The position numbers were made by a program, and so were the translations under genes. The notes beneath the pieces were generated by a model. That model saw only the letters and a list, made by a program, of their open reading frames with translations, searched no databases and was not told the origin of the DNA. This document shows, piece after piece, positions 1-8,233 of a stretch of DNA of 64,000 nt. Each line of letters begins with the position of its first letter. Within the stretch, counting starts at the first letter, position 1. This DNA is from Ignavibacteria bacterium (lineage in GTDB: Bacteria; Bacteroidota; Ignavibacteria; Ignavibacteriales; SURF-24): assembly GCA_025612245.1 (NCBI GenBank), contig JAAXKQ010000002.1:248001-312000 (forward strand), in the 5' to 3' direction.

Positions 1-438
1 TCTTCCGGCGCCGACCGGGTAATTATTGGATCTCTTTCGGTAGAGAATAAAAAGGAATTTGAATACATACTCTCTAAGCACAGGGCTGAAAAGATAGTAA
101 TTGCGGCTGACGTTAAAGACGGGATGATTGCTGTCAAAGGCTGGACGGAGCAGACTTCACTTTCCTTGCAGGAGCACATTGAATACTGCATGGCTAAGGG
201 AGTGGACACGTTCCTTTGCACGGACATTTCACGCGACGGAATGCTTTCCGGAACGAATACGGAACTTTATTCAAAAATCATGGGTGAATTCCAGGGCATT
301 AAGCTGATTGCCTCGGGAGGCATTAAGGATATTGAAGACGTAAGGAAGGTTTTGGAACTGAAGACCTACGGCGTTGTAATAGGCAAGGCAATTTATGAAA
401 ACAGGATCAGCTTAGAGGAGCTCGCAGAAGTTGGTTAG
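1..438 (+). CDS. hisA: HisA, 3' part (5' end outside window)
   Basis: C-terminal part of phosphoribosylformimino-5-aminoimidazole carboxamide ribotide isomerase, a histidine biosynthesis TIM barrel that opens the ribose ring of ProFAR. The frame is open from base 1 and reads [11 protein letters not shown], the phosphate-binding region of the HisA/HisF family, then [12 protein letters not shown] and LIASGGI, both typical of HisA. An internal ATG at 124 is not the true start because conserved HisA sequence lies upstream of it. The stop overlaps hisF by 8 bases, so the two are translationally coupled in one operon. About 100 residues are missing at the N-terminus. Confidence 0.93.
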   Translation, partial: SSGADRVIIGSLSVENKKEFEYILSKHRAEKIVIAADVKDGMIAVKGWTEQTSLSLQEHIEYCMAKGVDTFLCTDISRDGMLSGTNTELYSKIMGEFQGIKLIASGGIKDIEDVRKVLELKTYGVVIGKAIYENRISLEELAEVG

Positions 439-1189
439 CAAGAGAATTATCCCGTGCCTGGATGTAAAGGACGGGAAAGTGGTCAAGGGAACAAATTTTG
501 TAAATTTAATAGATGCCGGTGATGCCGTTGAACTTGCAGAAAGGTACAGCAAAGAAGGCGCCGATGAGCTCGTATTTCTGGATATAACGGCTTCGGCCGA
601 AAAGAGAAAGACTCTCCTGTATCTGGTAGAAAAGGTGGCAAAGGCCATAAGGATCCCTTTTACGGTCGGAGGAGGCATTTCGGAACTTCAGGACATAGAG
701 AGCCTTCTTAAGGCCGGGGCCGACAAGGTCTCGCTTAATTCCTCCATAGTACGTAACCCCTCGCTCATTACCGAGGCCTCCAGGCGCTTCGGAAGCCAGG
801 CAATTGTGGCTGCCATAGACACAAAAAGAAACATCAGCGGCGTAAACAAAGTTTTTGTAAAAGGGGGGCGCGAGGAGACGGAACTTGAAGGGCTTTCCTG
901 GTGCCAAAGAGCAGCTGAACTGGGGGCGGGTGAAATACTCCTTACCTCCATGGACAAAGACGGCACAAAGGACGGCTACGACGTGGAGTTCCTCAAGAAG
1001 GTAACCTCAGGCGTCAGCATACCAGTAATTGCCTCAGGAGGAGCCGGGAAAAAGGAGGACTTCCTGGATGCGTTCAAAACAGCAGGCGTAGATGCCTGCC
1101 TGGCTGCAAGTTTATTCCACTTCAGCATACTGGATATAAAGGAATTAAAACAGTATCTCAGAGAAAACAATATAAAAGTAAGGCTTTAA
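431..1189 (+). CDS. hisF: Imidazole glycerol phosphate synthase cyclase subunit HisF
   Basis: Cyclase subunit that, with HisH, turns PRFAR and ammonia into imidazole glycerol phosphate and AICAR. The 252-residue length is normal. The N-terminus [13 protein letters not shown] carries catalytic Asp11, and Asp130 sits in AAIDTKR, the two acid/base residues of the family. Phosphate-binding loops are TVGGGI (about 78-83) and IASGGAG. The start is TTG at 431, inside the end of hisA, and is fixed by the conserved N-terminus. It is followed 8 bases later by hisIE. HisH is not in the window and presumably lies upstream with the rest of the operon. Confidence 0.97.
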   Translation: MVSKRIIPCLDVKDGKVVKGTNFVNLIDAGDAVELAERYSKEGADELVFLDITASAEKRKTLLYLVEKVAKAIRIPFTVGGGISELQDIESLLKAGADKVSLNSSIVRNPSLITEASRRFGSQAIVAAIDTKRNISGVNKVFVKGGREETELEGLSWCQRAAELGAGEILLTSMDKDGTKDGYDVEFLKKVTSGVSIPVIASGGAGKKEDFLDAFKTAGVDACLAASLFHFSILDIKELKQYLRENNIKVRL

Positions 1190-1197
1190 GGATAATT

Positions 1198-1806
1198 ATG
1201 ATTGAAATTAGCAAACTGGATTTTAATAAAATGGGCGGGCTTATTCCCGCAGTTGTAACAGACAACTCAAATGGTGAAGTCCTCATGCTCGGCTTTATGA
1301 ACAGGGAAGCCCTCGAAAAGACAATTGAGACGGGGCTGGTTACTTTCTTCAGCCGCACCAAAGAAAGGCTCTGGACAAAGGGGGAAACCTCGGGTAATTA
1401 CCTGAAATTAGTCAGTATGTTCCAGGACTGTGACAACGATTCTCTTTTAATTAAGGCAGTTCCTGAGGGCAATACCTGCCACACGGGGGCATATTCGTGC
1501 TTTTTTGAGGAAAAACCCGCTTCAATCAGCTTTCTAAACGATCTTTTTGCGCTCATTAAGGACAGAAAGGAAAAGCTTCCGGAAGGCTCATATACTACAA
1601 AGCTCTTCAAGAGGGGCACAAACAGAATAATACAAAAAGTAGGAGAAGAGGCCATAGAAACCGTAATTGCAGCCAAAAACAGGGATAAAAATGAGATAAT
1701 GAATGAAACAGCAGACCTCATTTACCACATGTTTGTAATGCTGGCCGAGCAGGAAATAGAGTTTACGGACATCGTAAAGACTCTTGAAATGCGCCATTCC
1801 AAGTAA
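1198..1806 (+). CDS. hisIE: Bifunctional phosphoribosyl-AMP cyclohydrolase / phosphoribosyl-ATP pyrophosphatase HisIE
   Basis: Carries out steps two and three of histidine synthesis. Residues 1-105 are the HisI cyclohydrolase with DCDND and NTCHTGAYSC, whose cysteines 78, 94 and 101 bind zinc. Residues about 112-200 are the helical HisE pyrophosphohydrolase, with the KVGEEAIETVIA helix and a nearby NETADLIYH segment giving the acidic metal ligands. The fused 202-residue form is usual in Bacteroidota. It is the last gene of the his operon: a strong hairpin follows 55 bases downstream and the next gene belongs to another function. Confidence 0.96.
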   Translation: MIEISKLDFNKMGGLIPAVVTDNSNGEVLMLGFMNREALEKTIETGLVTFFSRTKERLWTKGETSGNYLKLVSMFQDCDNDSLLIKAVPEGNTCHTGAYSCFFEEKPASISFLNDLFALIKDRKEKLPEGSYTTKLFKRGTNRIIQKVGEEAIETVIAAKNRDKNEIMNETADLIYHMFVMLAEQEIEFTDIVKTLEMRHSK

Positions 1807-1861
1807 TTTCGGCAATTATTGGTCTATAGTTTTTTTTTTGTCCACGGTTCCTTTTTTTCTT

Positions 1862-1892
1862 CCGGTCCGGGGGTGGGGCACCCCCGGACCGG
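1862..1892. terminator. Strong GC-rich hairpin after hisIE
   Basis: Perfect 14-bp inverted repeat (1862-1875 with 1879-1892) around a GGG loop, nearly all G:C. It lies between hisIE and the ferredoxin gene, where a terminator or mRNA 3' stabiliser would be expected. The T-rich run (1831-1839) is upstream of the hairpin and there is no T-tract after it on either strand, so a classical intrinsic terminator is not shown. It could act with Rho or as a processing/stability hairpin. Confidence 0.55.
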
Positions 1893-2017
1893 CAATATAA
1901 TTACACTATCCATTTTTAAGAAAATTCTCATTTTTGAAAATACCGCACTTACTTTGATTATTTTTTTTCTTAAGTTTGCTGTGTCTAAAATTAAACTTTA
2001 CAGAGGGCTGTGCTGTT

Positions 2018-2227
2018 ATGCTAATGATCGAGATTTTGCCGGGTAAATGCGACTTTTGCGGCTGCTGCGTGGGTGTATGCCCCGAGGACGCAATAGAGCT
2101 GAAGGAAGCAGAGATAAGAATTATCGAAGAGTTGTGCACGAACTGCTGCAAATGTGTCTGGAGCTGCCCTTTTGAGACCCTGAAATTCAACAAAAAAGAA
2201 ACTACGAGGCTGGAATTTGAAAGCTGA
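2018..2227 (+). CDS. 2[4Fe-4S] ferredoxin-type protein
   Basis: Small cytoplasmic electron carrier of 70 residues with two complete CxxCxxCxxxCP cluster motifs, CDFCGCCVGVCP and CTNCCKCVWSCP. The frame is open further upstream, but ATG 2018 begins at the usual distance from the first cluster and has an AGAGGG ribosome site about ten bases before it. The last 11 bases overlap the following geranylgeranyl-reductase-like flavoprotein, so the ferredoxin is the likely electron donor to that enzyme. This is inferred from position; the family itself is a general redox carrier. Confidence 0.88.
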   Translation: MLMIEILPGKCDFCGCCVGVCPEDAIELKEAEIRIIEELCTNCCKCVWSCPFETLKFNKKETTRLEFES

Positions 2228-3383
2228 ATATGACGTTATTGTAGTTGGAGCCGGCCCGGCCGGGTCCATGGCTGCCAGGTTTGCTGCTGAAAAGGGGGTC
2301 TCGGTACTGATTCTGGAAAAAGACAGGGATGTCGGCTATCCCGTCAGGTGCGGTGAAGCCGTAAGCAAGGCGGGTATTGAGGAGTTTTTAAGGCCGGATC
2401 CCAAATGGATTGCTTCTTCGATTGACAAATTTTCTTTGATTTCACCCGACGGGAGTGAAGTTATAATTCAGTTCTCCGAGACGGGTTACATACTGGAAAG
2501 AAGGGTATTTGATTATGAACTGGCCAAAATGGCGGCCTCCTGCGGGGCGGAGATTCTTACGAGGGCGTACGTTTCAGGGCTTATAACAGAAGGCGGCAGG
2601 GTTACGGGTGTAAAGTACCAGTTCAGGGGAGAAGAAAAACAGCTCAGGGCTAAGGTTGTCATTGCGGCCGACGGGGTCGAGTCACGACTTGGGCGCTGGG
2701 CGGGCTTAAAGACTTACGTGGACTTCCGCGACATGGAATCCTGCGCTCAGGTAACTGCCTCTAACATTAAGGTCGACCCTAATACGTGCTACTTTTATTT
2801 CGGCAAGGACGTGGCTCCCGAAGGCTACCTGTGGGTTTTCCCTAAGGGGAACTGTTCGGCAAACATAGGGCTTGGCGTAAGCGGGCTTACCGGAAAAAAG
2901 CGTTCGGCAGTTTCTTACCTGAACAGTTTCATGGAAAAGAATTTCCCGGATGCCCCAACCTTAACCTCAATTGCAGGCGGCGTACCGTGCTCGGTGACTT
3001 TGGAGAGGATTTCCGCTCCAGGCATCATGCTCACCGGTGATGCCGCGCGCCAGGTAAATCCGCTTTCCGGGGGAGGCATCATAAGCGGGATGATCGGGGG
3101 CTCTATTGCAGGAAGAATTGCAGCGGAAGCCGTAATTTCCAATAAACCGGATTATATAATGACTTACGACAAAGCCTGGAATGACAGGCTTGGTAGGCGC
3201 CATGAGATTTTTAACCGTATTAAGAACGGAATTTATAACTTTTCAGACGAAAAGTTTGACTCTATTGCCCACTCTTTCCTGAAGGTTTCAAAAGATAAAA
3301 GGACTCTGGGCAGTCTGTTCAGAACGGCGCTGTTTAATCAGCCCTCTTTACTATTGGACGTAGCAAAGGTGTTTTTAGGCTAA
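2217..3383 (+). CDS. Geranylgeranyl reductase family FAD-dependent oxidoreductase
   Basis: 388-residue flavoprotein. The N-terminal dinucleotide fold begins YDVIVVGAGPAGS, followed by the acidic end of beta-2 in LILEKD, the GxxxR segment near PVRCGEAV, and the second FAD motif GIMLTGDAARQVNPLSGGG, all characteristic of the geranylgeranyl reductase/hydroxylase group. Relatives saturate isoprenoid chains of lipids, chlorophyll or menaquinone; the substrate here cannot be read. Start is TTG 2217, inside the ferredoxin gene, immediately before the fold. The kinase gene starts one base after the stop, so ferredoxin, reductase, kinase and regulator probably form one transcript. Confidence 0.87.
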   Translation: MKAEYDVIVVGAGPAGSMAARFAAEKGVSVLILEKDRDVGYPVRCGEAVSKAGIEEFLRPDPKWIASSIDKFSLISPDGSEVIIQFSETGYILERRVFDYELAKMAASCGAEILTRAYVSGLITEGGRVTGVKYQFRGEEKQLRAKVVIAADGVESRLGRWAGLKTYVDFRDMESCAQVTASNIKVDPNTCYFYFGKDVAPEGYLWVFPKGNCSANIGLGVSGLTGKKRSAVSYLNSFMEKNFPDAPTLTSIAGGVPCSVTLERISAPGIMLTGDAARQVNPLSGGGIISGMIGGSIAGRIAAEAVISNKPDYIMTYDKAWNDRLGRRHEIFNRIKNGIYNFSDEKFDSIAHSFLKVSKDKRTLGSLFRTALFNQPSLLLDVAKVFLG

Positions 3384-3384
3384 C

Positions 3385-4890
3385 ATGAAGAAGATCATTT
3401 TAGAATTATTAAAAAAGAATTCCGAGTTCATAAAGAATAACTGGACCAGCGTTCTCGTGAAGCTTTTTGCGGGAAAGCTGACCGAGTCGCAGATTCAACT
3501 TTTTGTTGAAAGTACGCTTGATGCGATAAGGGAAATTCTGGAAGAATCCGACTATTCTTTGGCTGATAATTACCTGATCGATATCTTTAACCTGTTTGAA
3601 AATGCGAAGCTGAACCTTCTTGAGGTCAGCCAGCTGTTCAATAGCGGCAGGGTTTCCATCCTGCACTTTATAAATAAGGATAAGAATTCCGGTTATGATC
3701 CGATTATTATTGTAGAATTTATTGACGAAATAGTTGAGAACCTGTATGCGCGCTACAGCATGCTGCATCAGGAAGCGCAGATGAAGGAAATATCGCTTGA
3801 CCGCGACAGCCTTGCCTTAAAACTTGAGATTAACCAGCAGTACCTGAAGAATATTCTGCATACTTCCGATTCTGCCATTATGCTAATAGACCAAAACGAG
3901 AGGTTTATTGCGTGGAATAAGGGTGCCGAAATCATCTTCGGCTACAATGAGGCCGAAGTAATAGGACAGCCTTCTTCCCTGCTGCTGCCGAAGGATAAGA
4001 AATACTTAAGTGAGCTGGATTATATAAGAAGCGAAGTCATAAAGCGCGGGTTCGTAAAAATAGCCGAAACCGAGAGGATGACAAAGCTCGGGAAAATTGT
4101 TTCCGTTGAGCTGAACGTAACGCTTCTTCCAAGCAACGACGGAGAGTACATCGGAAGATCTGTCATAATAAAGGATTTTACGGAGGTCAAGAAGCTTCAG
4201 CAGCAGATTGACCAGTCGGAGAAGCTTGCCGTTATAGGGCAGCTTGCAGCGGGTGTTGCACATGAGATCGGTAACCCTCTTACCTCCATTTCCTCGATCG
4301 TGCAGATACTGCAGAGGCGTTCCGGCGACCCGCTCTTCAGTGAGCAGCTCGCAAATATAAAGCTTAACATAGACAGGATCTCCAGGATAGTGCGCGAACT
4401 TGTGGATTTCTCCAGGCCGCCAAGCCACGAGATGCTCCTGATTCAGATGACAGACGTCATTAAAACGGCCCTGGGTATTGTAAAGTACGACAAGAGGGTC
4501 AAGAAGGTGAACTTTGAGACAAAGCTCGATAACGACCTTCCAAAGATCAATATCGTGCCGGACCAGATGCTGCAGGTCCTGATTAACGTTCTTTTTAACG
4601 CCCTGGATGCCATTAACGGTGAGGGTAAAATTGAGGTGATTTCCTCGCACGACAAGGACAACGTTTATATTGAAATAAGGGATAACGGCTGCGGAATGGA
4701 TAAGGACACGATGAGCAAGATCTTCGACCCCTTCTTTACCACCAAGGAGGTGGGAAAAGGCACGGGTCTGGGGCTTTCGGTTAGCTACGGCATAATGAAA
4801 AAATTCAAGGGCGATATACTGGTTAAAAGCCAGTTAAAACAGGGCAGCAGCTTTACGCTTAAACTGCCCGTACATCAAAGTGTCAATTAA
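3385..4890 (+). CDS. Soluble PAS-domain sensor histidine kinase (NtrB-like)
   Basis: 501 residues without membrane segments. Residues 1-135 are an all-helical input region resembling RsbRD-type N-terminal domains. A PAS domain covers about 150-270 (IMLIDQNERFIAWNKGAE). HisKA has the phosphorylated His293 in GVAHEIGNPLT. HATPase_c has N-box NVLFNALDAI (401-410), G1 DNGCGMD (433-439), F-box DPFFTTK and G2 GKGTGLGLS. It partners with the sigma-54 regulator 17 bases downstream. Its location directly after a redox flavoprotein and the PAS domain suggest a cytoplasmic redox or metabolic signal; the ligand is unknown. Confidence 0.9.
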   Translation: MKKIILELLKKNSEFIKNNWTSVLVKLFAGKLTESQIQLFVESTLDAIREILEESDYSLADNYLIDIFNLFENAKLNLLEVSQLFNSGRVSILHFINKDKNSGYDPIIIVEFIDEIVENLYARYSMLHQEAQMKEISLDRDSLALKLEINQQYLKNILHTSDSAIMLIDQNERFIAWNKGAEIIFGYNEAEVIGQPSSLLLPKDKKYLSELDYIRSEVIKRGFVKIAETERMTKLGKIVSVELNVTLLPSNDGEYIGRSVIIKDFTEVKKLQQQIDQSEKLAVIGQLAAGVAHEIGNPLTSISSIVQILQRRSGDPLFSEQLANIKLNIDRISRIVRELVDFSRPPSHEMLLIQMTDVIKTALGIVKYDKRVKKVNFETKLDNDLPKINIVPDQMLQVLINVLFNALDAINGEGKIEVISSHDKDNVYIEIRDNGCGMDKDTMSKIFDPFFTTKEVGKGTGLGLSVSYGIMKKFKGDILVKSQLKQGSSFTLKLPVHQSVN

Positions 4891-4907
4891 TATTTTGGAG
4901 TTGATAA

Positions 4908-6281
4908 ATGTCTGCAAAAGTGCTTATTGTTGATGACGAAAAGGTAATCCGCGAATCGCTCGAGATATTGCTAAGGGATGAGGGCTACAAGGCGGAAACT
5001 GCCGCCGATGGCGAGGAAGCACTTCAAAAAATCAGCAATGATGATTACGACGTCGTTTTAACCGACATTAAGATGCCCAAGGTGGACGGAATTGAGCTGA
5101 TGCAGAAAGCTGCCAGGATATCTCCTGAGACTTTCTTCATCATAATGACGGCCTACGCCTCGGTTAAAACCGCAATTGAGGCCTTGAGGGAGGGTGCATA
5201 CGATTACTTAATCAAGCCCGTGGAATTCGACGACGTCATCTTACGCCTGAAAAGGCTCGTTTCCTACAAGAAGCTCTCAACTGAAAACAGGTCGCTTCGC
5301 CAGAGGCTTTCCTCTGAGATCGGTTTTCAGAACATTATTGGTAAAAGCGAGCCGATGCAGAGGGTTTTTGACCTTATCTCGCGCGTCTCTCAGACCAACA
5401 GCAACGTTTTAATTGTAGGTAAAAGCGGTACCGGAAAAGAGCTGGTTGCAAAGGCCATACATTACAACGGTCACAGAAAAGACCAGATATTCCTGCCCGT
5501 AAACTGCGGCGCAATTTCCGAAAACCTCATTGAAAGCGAGCTTTTCGGGCATAAAAAGGGCGCCTTTACTGGGGCTACGGAAGACAAGCTGGGGCTTTTT
5601 AAGGTTGCCGACGGAGGAACGCTATTCCTGGATGAAATCGGGGACCTCCCGCTCAACATGCAGGTCAAGCTCCTCAGGGTCCTCGAAGACAAGCAGTTCA
5701 TTCCGGTTGGAGCAACCAGGCCCGTTACAACGGACGTAAGGATAATTGCGGCAACAAACCAGAACCTGTTTGAAAAGACCAAGACCGGGGAATTCCGTGA
5801 GGATCTTTATTACAGGCTGAACGTTGTGGAAATTAAACTCCCCTCTCTTAACGAAAGACGTGAGGATATACCCGTCCTGGTGAACCATTTCATTGAAAAG
5901 TTCAGGATTGAGATGGGGCGCAGGATTGTGGGCGTGGACAATGAGACCATGCGCCTTTTAATGAACCATGACTGGCGCGGCGGTGTTAGAGAGCTTGAGA
6001 ACGTAATTGAAAGGGCCATTATATTCGCCCGCGATGAAATAATTACAATTAATGATCTTTCAGACTACCTTAAAGGCAACACTTTCAGCGATAATTTTCC
6101 GGACGCACTTAAGGATGCGCTTAAAATATTTGAGCGCGAGCACATCATTAAAACGATTAAAAAATACAATTACGACAAGGAAGAAGCCGCAAAGGCACTG
6201 ATGATTGGGCTTTCTTCTTTATACAGAAAAATGGAAGAGCTGGATATTCCTACCAAGGCACCTAAAGAAGTGGAAGAATAA
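4908..6281 (+). CDS. Sigma-54-dependent NtrC-family response regulator
   Basis: 457 residues in the standard order: receiver domain 1-120 with DD at 9-10 and phospho-acceptor Asp53 in LTDIKMP; AAA+ domain with Walker A GKSGTGKE (171-178), sigma-54 contact loop GAFTGA (218-223), Walker B GTLFLDEIG, and an arginine-finger region EFREDLYYRLNV; C-terminal Fis-type helix-turn-helix in which YDKEEAAKALMIGLSSLYRKM provides the recognition helices. It activates RpoN promoters once phosphorylated by the upstream kinase. SD TTGGAG precedes ATG 4908. Targets are not visible in the window. Confidence 0.93.
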   Translation: MSAKVLIVDDEKVIRESLEILLRDEGYKAETAADGEEALQKISNDDYDVVLTDIKMPKVDGIELMQKAARISPETFFIIMTAYASVKTAIEALREGAYDYLIKPVEFDDVILRLKRLVSYKKLSTENRSLRQRLSSEIGFQNIIGKSEPMQRVFDLISRVSQTNSNVLIVGKSGTGKELVAKAIHYNGHRKDQIFLPVNCGAISENLIESELFGHKKGAFTGATEDKLGLFKVADGGTLFLDEIGDLPLNMQVKLLRVLEDKQFIPVGATRPVTTDVRIIAATNQNLFEKTKTGEFREDLYYRLNVVEIKLPSLNERREDIPVLVNHFIEKFRIEMGRRIVGVDNETMRLLMNHDWRGGVRELENVIERAIIFARDEIITINDLSDYLKGNTFSDNFPDALKDALKIFEREHIIKTIKKYNYDKEEAAKALMIGLSSLYRKMEELDIPTKAPKEVEE

Positions 6282-6367
6282 TTAAGGCTTAACCCTTTTT
6301 ATGAATTGAATTTAACATTAGTGTTATTTATATTTGAAGATAAAATTTTAGAAGGCAAGGTAATAAT

Positions 6368-6577
6368 ATGAAAGCAGGAATTCATCCCTCATACAAAAAA
6401 GCTACTGTAAGTTGTGTATGTGGCAATACTTTTACTACCCGCTCAACAGCTGGTGACATAAAACTGGAAATTTGCGCAAACTGCCATCCGTTTTTCACCG
6501 GCAAGCAGAAACTTATTGACTCGACCGGTAGAGTTGAAAGATTCAACAGAAAATACGGTAAAACAGCGGGAAAATAA
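6368..6577 (+). CDS. rpmE: Large ribosomal subunit protein L31 (zinc-binding form)
   Basis: 69-residue ribosomal protein at the central protuberance. Four cysteines in VSCVCGN and EICANCHPF make the zinc site of the C+ form, so this is the zinc-replete paralogue rather than the zinc-free one. Other typical segments are MKAGIHPSY at the N-terminus and [14 protein letters not shown] at the C-terminus. An AAGGTAATAAT leader precedes the ATG. It is monocistronic, closed by the hairpin terminator at 6595-6625. Confidence 0.96.
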   Translation: MKAGIHPSYKKATVSCVCGNTFTTRSTAGDIKLEICANCHPFFTGKQKLIDSTGRVERFNRKYGKTAGK

Positions 6578-6594
6578 CGGTTTTATTTGGATTT

Positions 6595-6625
6595 CTTTAA
6601 CGGAAAATTCTTTTTTCCGTTAAAG
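6595..6625 (+). terminator. Intrinsic terminator of rpmE
   Basis: Perfect 13-bp inverted repeat (6595-6607 with 6613-6625, arm CTTTAACGGAAAA) with a 5-base loop, starting 17 bases after the L31 stop and followed by a T/C-rich stretch. The base of the stem is A:T, so strength is moderate. Confidence 0.7.
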
Positions 6626-6857
6626 AGCTCCCGTTTTTCCTTTCTCTCTCCTTTTCCATAAGCTCATTAAAGCTCTTCTTTATTCCTTACAACTTTACGC
6701 AAATAAAATGGTAGTTTAAGTCCCTTTTTGCTAAATTATCTTTTAGGTGATTTCTTACCCGGCAGGAACAATCCCTTCTTACGGTTTTCTGGCTTATTCA
6801 CTGTAGTGTGATTATATTAAATTAAATATGAATACACATAAAGAAAGAGGGTGCATT

Positions 6858-8117
6858 ATGCAACTATGCATTTTCGAGGACATATATTTCGACCGGCTGG
6901 AACCCCTGATCTATTCGAGGCCTACCTACGACCTGATCTGCGGAATTAACTCGCTGAGGGCCAAAATACTCCGCGCCTACCCCGCAACAAGGTATTCGCT
7001 TCATTGCAGGCAGTACCTGGAACCCGTTGTTAAGAGCAAAAACCCGAACGTAGAGGTTAATAAAATTGAGGATAGTGCCTGCCTTTTCATAAACGGCAGG
7101 ATACTGGCCCCTCCGGACATGGGCGATGTAATTCCGCTCGAGGGCAATGAGAACAGGCTTTACCTGAACAAAGGGACCATTATTGCGGCAAGGGTATCGG
7201 GCAATAAGCTCAATGAGTTAAAGGGAAACCTTTATGATCTTTTCTCTATGGCCGATTTTGACGGAATTCCGGTCGAACAGGTGGAAATAAAGCACATTGA
7301 TTACATCTGGGACCTGATTGCAAACAACCGGCAGCAGCTGCTTTGCGATTTTGGCGTATTGACGCAAAATAAGGGGGAAAGGATATTGGGCAAGGTATAT
7401 ACGGGGGCCCACATTTTGGAGAAAGACAACGTATTTATTGACGACGGGGCCGAGATAAAGCCGGGTGCGGTACTGGATGCGGAAAAAGGTCCCATATATA
7501 TAGATAAAAATGCTTCCGTGGGGGCAAATGCGGTAATTGAGGACGGGGTTTATATTGGCGAAGGCAGCCAGGTAAAAAGTTGCGCCAGGATTTACGATAA
7601 TGTAAGCATCGGCAGAATATGCAAGGTTGGCGGTGAGATTGAAGATACGATAGTGCTGCCTTATACGAATAAGCAGCATTCAGGCTTTATGGGGCATGCA
7701 TACCTGGGGTCATGGGTTAATATTGGGGCCGATACGAACTGCAGCGACCTGAAGAACAACTACGGTTCGGTTAAGATCTATGTCAATGGCGAGGTGGTAG
7801 ATAGCGGTTCGCAGTTTCTGGGCGTAATTATGGGAGATCATACGAAAACAGCCATCAATACTATGTTCAACACGGGAACAATTGTAGGCTATTCATGTAA
7901 CATTTTCGGCGCAGGCTTTCCTGCCAAGTACCTCCCCTCTTTCTCCTGGGGTGGAAGCGACGCTGTTACTACATACGACCTGCAAAGGAGCATTGAAACC
8001 GCACGACGCGCCATGTTAAGGCGCGAATACAACATGACTGAGCAGGATGAGAAACTTTTTAGAAAAATATTTGATTTAACTACAAAGGAAAGACGCAAAA
8101 AAGGCTATCCTTATTGA
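6858..8117 (+). CDS. GlmU-like putative sugar nucleotidyltransferase / acyltransferase
   Basis: 419-residue protein of the Bacteroidota-type GlmU-like family, thought to make UDP-GlcNAc or a related nucleotide sugar. The N-terminus MQLCIFEDIYFDRLEPL with YSRPTYDLICG is the characteristic opening; the C-terminal half (about 180-370) is a left-handed beta-helix of hexapeptide repeats with NTMFNTGTIVG and FGAGFPAKYLPSF, marks of this family. ATG 6858 is chosen over the upstream ATG 6828 because AGAGGG lies correctly before it and the family opens at this residue. It stands alone after a 230-base gap. Whether it is a true GlmU functional replacement is inferred. Confidence 0.83.
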   Translation: MQLCIFEDIYFDRLEPLIYSRPTYDLICGINSLRAKILRAYPATRYSLHCRQYLEPVVKSKNPNVEVNKIEDSACLFINGRILAPPDMGDVIPLEGNENRLYLNKGTIIAARVSGNKLNELKGNLYDLFSMADFDGIPVEQVEIKHIDYIWDLIANNRQQLLCDFGVLTQNKGERILGKVYTGAHILEKDNVFIDDGAEIKPGAVLDAEKGPIYIDKNASVGANAVIEDGVYIGEGSQVKSCARIYDNVSIGRICKVGGEIEDTIVLPYTNKQHSGFMGHAYLGSWVNIGADTNCSDLKNNYGSVKIYVNGEVVDSGSQFLGVIMGDHTKTAINTMFNTGTIVGYSCNIFGAGFPAKYLPSFSWGGSDAVTTYDLQRSIETARRAMLRREYNMTEQDEKLFRKIFDLTTKERRKKGYPY

Positions 8118-8158
8118 TATATTTGTAATAACAATTATTGATTTTAATTTCTGTTATT

Positions 8159-8196
8159 CCGGAAAACGTGATCGCGAAAAAGCGTTATGTTTCCGG
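8159..8196. other. Composite hairpin upstream of rsmB
   Basis: CCGGAAAAC at 8159-8167 pairs, with one bulge, with GTTTCCGG at 8189-8196, and encloses a small CGC-GAAAAA-GCG hairpin. It lies 40 bases before the rsmB start without a T-tract, so it is more likely part of the rsmB leader, or the 3' end of the previous transcript, than a clear terminator. Confidence 0.35.
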
Positions 8197-8233
8197 CAAA
8201 CTATGCAGATGAAAGGGAAAAACCGGTTTTATT

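Noticed and set aside
1819-2046. 75-codon frame between hisIE and the ferredoxin gene
   Set aside because: It spans the hairpin and T-runs, has no SD and overlaps the ferredoxin start; composition is that of non-coding DNA.
4006-4650. 214-codon antisense frame over the histidine kinase gene
   Set aside because: The opposite strand encodes PAS, HisKA and HATPase motifs; this frame has no recognisable domain.
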